Shown: piece after piece, positions 62,101-64,000 of the stretch | Layout: the number at the start of each line of letters is the position of its first letter | Numbering within the stretch: position 1 is the stretch's first letter | Assembly (NCBI RefSeq): GCF_001523745.2 | Contig: NZ_CP013387.1 | Coordinates: 372,001 to 436,000, forward strand | Source of the DNA: Burkholderia mayonis | GTDB lineage: Bacteria > Pseudomonadota > Gammaproteobacteria > Burkholderiales > Burkholderiaceae | Direction of reading: 5' to 3' | Length of the DNA stretch: 64,000 bases | Program-made: the position numbers and the translations under genes | Notes under the pieces: model-generated | Told to the model about the DNA's origin: nothing | Database searches by the model: none | What the model saw: only the letters and a program-made list of their open reading frames with translations

Positions 62101-64000
62101 GCTCGCTCGATGCGGCTCGATCCGGCATCGTCGATGCGGACATGGGCGCGGGTGTGCCGCAGAATGCGCGGCCGGTCGCGTTCGCCTGCGCAGCGGCGCG
62201 TTCAGCGAGCGACTTGTTTGCGGCGGCAGCTGCAGCCGCATCGCCGCCGAGCACGCGCTCGCACGCGGCGCGATGCTCGGCGACGAAGAAATCGGCGAGC
62301 GCATTCAGCGTCGCGTGCTCGAACAGCGTCGCGTTCGACAGCGCGACGCCGAACGTTTCGCGCAGCGTCTTCGTCAGGCCGATCACGAGAATCGAGTCGA
62401 CGCCGTAGCTGCCGAGCGGCTGATCCGGCGCGAGCTTGCCGGCCGGCATTTTCAGCGTTCGCGCGACGAGCTGCGTCAGCCACTGCAGGCAGCGCTCGCG
62501 CAGGTTCGCGCCGGCTGCCGGCGCGGCCGGCGACGAAGCCGAAATCGCGCGCGCGGCTGCGGTGGCCGGCGTCGCGGCGGCCGCGTGCGGCCGCGCATCG
62601 ACCTGCGCCGGACCGCGCGCATCGACGGCCGCGGGCTGCACGATCACGCCGTCGCTGATCGCGACGATCACGCCCTGGCCGGCGTTCGCGCCATCGACAG
62701 GGCCGCCGTCGAGCACCGTGAAGCCTGCCTCGCGCAATGCATGCGTCCAGCCGTCGCGCGACAGCAGCGGGCTGCCCGGCAGGCGGCGCGCGCTGTCGCG
62801 ATGCCGCCACCAGCCCGGCAGCAGGCCGAACGTCGCATGCGCGAAGCCGTGCGTGTCGAGCAGCTCGTTGACGATCAGATGGCCGCCTGTCTTCAGCAGC
62901 GCCTTCGCGTTGCGCAGCGTGACGCCGATGTCCTGCGTCGCGTGCAGCACGTTGGTCGCGATCACGATGTCGTAGCCGCCCGCGTCGAGCGCCTGATCGC
63001 CGACCGGCCGCTCGACGTCGAACAGCCGGTAGCGCAGCATGTCGCGGCCTCGGCCGAACGATTGCTCGGCGTTCAGCAGGAACGCCTTCGAGATGTCGGT
63101 GAAATCGTAGCGGCCGAGCCGCGCGCCGCTTGCGTCGAGCGCCGCGAGGAGCGGCGCGGTCGTGCCGCCCGTGCCCGCGCCGATCTCGGCGAGCGTCGCG
63201 GGCTGGCGGGCGCCCGTGCCGGCGACGAGGTGCAGCACCGCGTCGGCGAGCGCACGGTTGCAGCGGTCTGCCTGCTCGTTGCGCTGATAGACGGCTTCGA
63301 CGCGGCTCAGGTCGCCGTCGGGGAACAGGACCGATGTCGCGGGCACGCGGCCTTGCAGGATCGAGGGCAGCGCGTCGAGCGTCGCGTCGACGAGCGCGAG
63401 GTGAGCGTTCAGCAGCGCCGTGCGCGCGAGCTCGGCGCGCGCTTGCCGCCATTCGGCGCGCGCGGCGTCCACGGACGGCGGCAGGCCGGCGATGCGGCCC
63501 GTGCGGCCGTCCCACGCGATGCAGCCGTGCCGTGCGATCAGCGTCAGCGCGTGCGCGAGCCAGCGGCGGTAGGCGGGCGCGATGAGGCCGGCGTGCAGCG
63601 CAGTGTCGACGTCGAACGATGCGCCGGGTTGCGCGGCGCGGCAAGCCGATGCGCATTCGCACTGGCCCGCGTGTGCGCCGTCGCACGCGGGGCGATCGTC
63701 GGATGCGGCGACGCGTATCGTCGTCTTGCCGATTTGCGCGTTCGTGTGCACGTGCGGGGCATCGGCATTGTCGCTTGCCGTCGCTGTGCCGTCGGTTCTG
63801 CCGTCGGCGAACACGCGCAGCGCGGCGAGCTCCGCGAACAGGCGGCGCGCGATCGCACGGTCGAGATCGGCGAGCGCGTGTTGCCACTGCGCGCTGTCGC
63901 CCGTCGCGTCGACGCGCGGCGGCGGCGCTTCGGCGAGCGCATCCGAGCGCGGCGCGACGCGGGCCGCGAGCGCGGGCTCGAGCGTCGGCACCGCCGCGCT
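56144..64000 (-). CDS. burF: Trans-AT PKS-NRPS megasynthase with terminal reductase, 5' end outside window
   Basis: Open to the window edge; 2618 codons visible. Domains in order, numbered from the GTG at 63991: C-methyltransferase (about 50-450, SAM motif EIGAGTGG near 269); ACP (GVDSILV, Ser near 533); ketosynthase (about 657-1080, Cys in DTACSSS near 810, both His in EAHGTG and SNIGHCES); ACP (GGDSIRA, near 1306); a linker with SATGT repeats; NRPS condensation domain (HHIVGDA near 1560); FkbH-N/SGNH-like domain (about 1873-2077); ACP (GGHSILA, near 2150); thioester reductase (GATGFVGRHLL near 2230, YTTSK Tyr/Lys). No AT and no adenylation domain is visible. The reductase should release an aldehyde. 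Symbol from family, company and gene order (burF/malF). Confidence 0.92.
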   Translation of the reverse strand, partial: SAAVPTLEPALAARVAPRSDALAEAPPPRVDATGDSAQWQHALADLDRAIARRLFAELAALRVFADGRTDGTATASDNADAPHVHTNAQIGKTTIRVAASDDRPACDGAHAGQCECASACRAAQPGASFDVDTALHAGLIAPAYRRWLAHALTLIARHGCIAWDGRTGRIAGLPPSVDAARAEWRQARAELARTALLNAHLALVDATLDALPSILQGRVPATSVLFPDGDLSRVEAVYQRNEQADRCNRALADAVLHLVAGTGARQPATLAEIGAGTGGTTAPLLAALDASGARLGRYDFTDISKAFLLNAEQSFGRGRDMLRYRLFDVERPVGDQALDAGGYDIVIATNVLHATQDIGVTLRNAKALLKTGGHLIVNELLDTHGFAHATFGLLPGWWRHRDSARRLPGSPLLSRDGWTHALREAGFTVLDGGPVDGANAGQGVIVAISDGVIVQPAAVDARGPAQVDARPHAAAATPATAAARAISASSPAAPAAGANLRERCLQWLTQLVARTLKMPAGKLAPDQPLGSYGVDSILVIGLTKTLRETFGVALSNATLFEHATLNALADFFVAEHRAACERVLGGDAAAAAAANKSLAERAAAQANATGRAFCGTPAPMSASTMPDRAASSERASHPATPAMLPHVRSAMPASTDDTAVAVIGMSGRYAQADNLREFWDNLRAGRHCITEVPAERWDWRTHFDTEKGVPGRTYSRWGGFLKQIDRFDAAFFRIAPSDAENIDPQGRLFLEESWAAIEDAGYTPATLSASREVGVFVGVMNGGYPTGAQFWSIANRVSHALDLHGPSLAVDTACSSSLTAIHLALESLRSGTCDCALAGGVNLIQSPNHLVGLSSLTMLSAGDACRAFGAGADGFVDGEGVGVLVLKPLSRALADGDAIHGIIRGSMINAGGKTHGLTVPNPRAQQAVVGAALARSGVPARAVGYVEAHGTGTALGDPIELAGLTRAFAETTGDRGFCALGSVKSNIGHCESAAGIAGVTKVLLQMKHRALVPTLHADEANPDIDFAQSPFVLQRRLAPWPKPDTGDWPRIAGVSSFGAGGANAHVVLEEFVDARVATDADDASSAIIVLSAATDDALRRRARQLHAALADGEIDADRLHDLAYTLQAGREAMAARFGCVVGSVAALQAMLAAFVEGDASHGWHAHRLAADRQSLAELDADPELRASLVGQCIASGKLDKLAALWCQGLGVDWSALHRGGARRRVHLPTYPFDGPSYWFRDDHALATEPAHRPSVESARGDTAAASDANVGAPAASTPDAAALVRRTVAQVLGYPDIDMGESFFSLGGDSIRAARAHRALQQTLGVKIPLSLMLEAKTLAECARAIDALLPKEPPIAAGMSNTGAVKTDARAADMSATGTSATGTSATGTSAAGASATQPQTPRAQQLASPPASPTQPAHAPRDTRPRLHTLSSNQQQFFFLDRLNPANPAFNLPGALRVRGEWHADALEAAYRTLIDSHDVLRTRFVVRGGEPCAEVAPHRAAAIRHHDLSALLPKHQAARIAECLTESSREGFALEQGEPSRLTVLELRDDDHVILLNLHHIVGDAVSVVVLLDALARAALTGRAPASRAERPQYAEWAAREHEQLPEVVERELPYWLDRLRDAPPPLPLPCDRARPPVPSYRGQSVPLAFPAELIAQLDAYCKTHGLSRFVVMLAAFKVALRVLSGRDDVVVGSPYANRADDDTADMIGSLAYALVLRTRFDAAETFPDAIALVRRTVHGAFDHLGVPYPRLVEALNPARHGGANPLYQIMFNVIPMPALPDGVTPVEVDSGWLDYDLFVRLRASDRAIEGVLQFSADLFDRRTAEAIATYYVELLHTLLAHPSLPLAGLAPPAELALERTIADAMPPLRLEIASTFTDSPLAGTLRYWSVATGQSIEPNFAPYGQLFQTLYDPSTPFHANRHGMNVVLVRPGDWLRFDGASANASAEAEANAGADAAAARIARYVDELADALRDAAPSLAVPLLVLVLPDDAASLASGGEHEDANTDDVSLAPYRTLAAALADLPAVTVAHWRDVAAIYPVADVFDPHADAAGHVPFTSEYYAALASYIARTAFQHAAMPLDDAWNRLAAQIRDDAEQRVAAPSADARDRRAPYAPPANEAEAALAPIFATALKLDDLGIDDNFFDCGGHSILAIGVVYQINEAFGVTLSVADIFMAPTVRRLAERMRDAPDGPAYVDLASAAALPGDIAPLPAPVADTPRALLLTGATGFVGRHLLRELIDRTDATIYCLVRSPDATQGLARIRATLERWSLWRDGDDARVIAVPGDLGRPRIGLSNADRARLVAEVDAIYHNGTSMNHLESFEMARAANVDGVIELLRIATEGRPKTFNYVSTLAVFSMRERTGKHIFDESAPIDEEKHPSDQGYTTSKWVGEQLTHLAAARGVPCNVFRLGLVTGDARHGHYDPLQAYYRLLKSCMLMGAAFDDFRYDLVITPVDYVARALAHLGAKHPHGSRVFHLSTMQVTPMRTVFDMMNAQLPTPMRMLTHRAWIDELRVRYRRGDVQSIVPVVQWLMNMSDAELMKLAREREETTFIYDCTATHRELEEAGIVVPVFDDALLRRYLRGMFDDDTDLRALAGQPNDGERLSSFHSHT
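59826..59870. repeat. 15-bp coding tandem repeat in megasynthase linker
   Basis: Three near-perfect units of GCGGACGTGCCGGTC, plus a degenerate fourth, encode SATGT repeats on the minus strand between the second ACP and the condensation domain. The period keeps the frame, so copy-number changes would only alter linker length. Confidence 0.85.

Noticed and set aside
1..64000. Insertion sequences, prophage, tRNA or rRNA genes, att sites
   Set aside because: None seen: no transposase or integrase proteins, no terminal inverted repeats flanking a gene, and no cloverleaf or rRNA-like stretches recognised by eye. A covariance-model scan would be needed to exclude small RNAs.

Overview
The window is very GC-rich and reads as a Burkholderia pseudomallei-group chromosome (B. 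pseudomallei, B. mallei or B. thailandensis), almost certainly chromosome 2. Two landmarks support this. The first is a LysR regulator, esterase-like protein, RND adaptor, RND pump and outer-membrane factor in the bpeT-llpE-bpeE-bpeF-oprC order (34.5-42.6 kb). The second is the distal half of the malleilactone/malleicyprol (mal/bur) trans-AT PKS-NRPS cluster (47.2-64.0 kb, leftward), recognised by a ketol-acid reductoisomerase homologue directly behind a reductase-terminated megasynthase. No rRNA, tRNA, CRISPR array, transposase or prophage was seen. Species cannot be fixed from the sequence alone.

Layout. 0-7.0 kb: rightward operon with a sugar/polyol ABC transporter (ATPase cut by the window edge, permease, binding protein), an SDR dehydrogenase, a zinc alcohol dehydrogenase and split DhaK/DhaL kinase subunits. 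It looks like a polyol pathway, possibly for tetritols. 7.3-15.9 kb: a translationally coupled GNAT/membrane-protein pair, a small hypothetical gene, a general porin, a MetQ-like binding protein, a succinylglutamate desuccinylase-like M14 enzyme, an acyltransferase-3/SGNH O-acetylase and an orphan cationic amino-acid binding protein. 16.1-21.9 kb: LysR/M20 amidohydrolase divergent pair, a TetR (RutR-like) regulator, and a PcaR-like IclR regulator divergent from 3-oxoadipyl-CoA thiolase. 22.5-29.6 kb: PAS-containing chemoreceptor, gabT-gabD divergent from a MocR-type gabR, and a GNAT. 29.7-33.3 kb: EamA-like fragment, selD, a NUP-family protein and a DUF4148 protein. 33.3-34.5 kb: gene-poor DNA with a 7-bp tandem array.

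34.5-42.6 kb: BpeEF-OprC multidrug efflux locus. The LlpE homologue has Asp where its hydrolase family has the nucleophilic Ser. 43.3-46.9 kb: dicarboxylate/amino-acid symporter with an overlapping GntR regulator, a GNAT and an AEC transporter. 47.2-64.0 kb: leftward biosynthetic operon, in transcription order: megasynthase (MT-ACP-KS-ACP-C-FkbH-N-like-ACP-reductase, no AT), KARI-like enzyme, FkbH-like protein without its HAD domain, PLP decarboxylase, ACP-AMP ligase, small membrane protein, discrete malonyl transacylase and fatty-acyl-AMP ligase. Several junctions are ATGA overlaps, so the block is very likely one transcript.

Regulatory reading. Divergent gene pairs carry convincing operator-like sites: a LysR box 64 bp upstream of a predicted start point, PcaR-like sites over both the -35 and -10 of the thiolase promoter, and an 8-bp inverted repeat plus direct repeat between gabT and gabR. 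A strong rightward promoter with an overlapping RutR-like palindrome at 19.5 kb has no obvious gene behind it.
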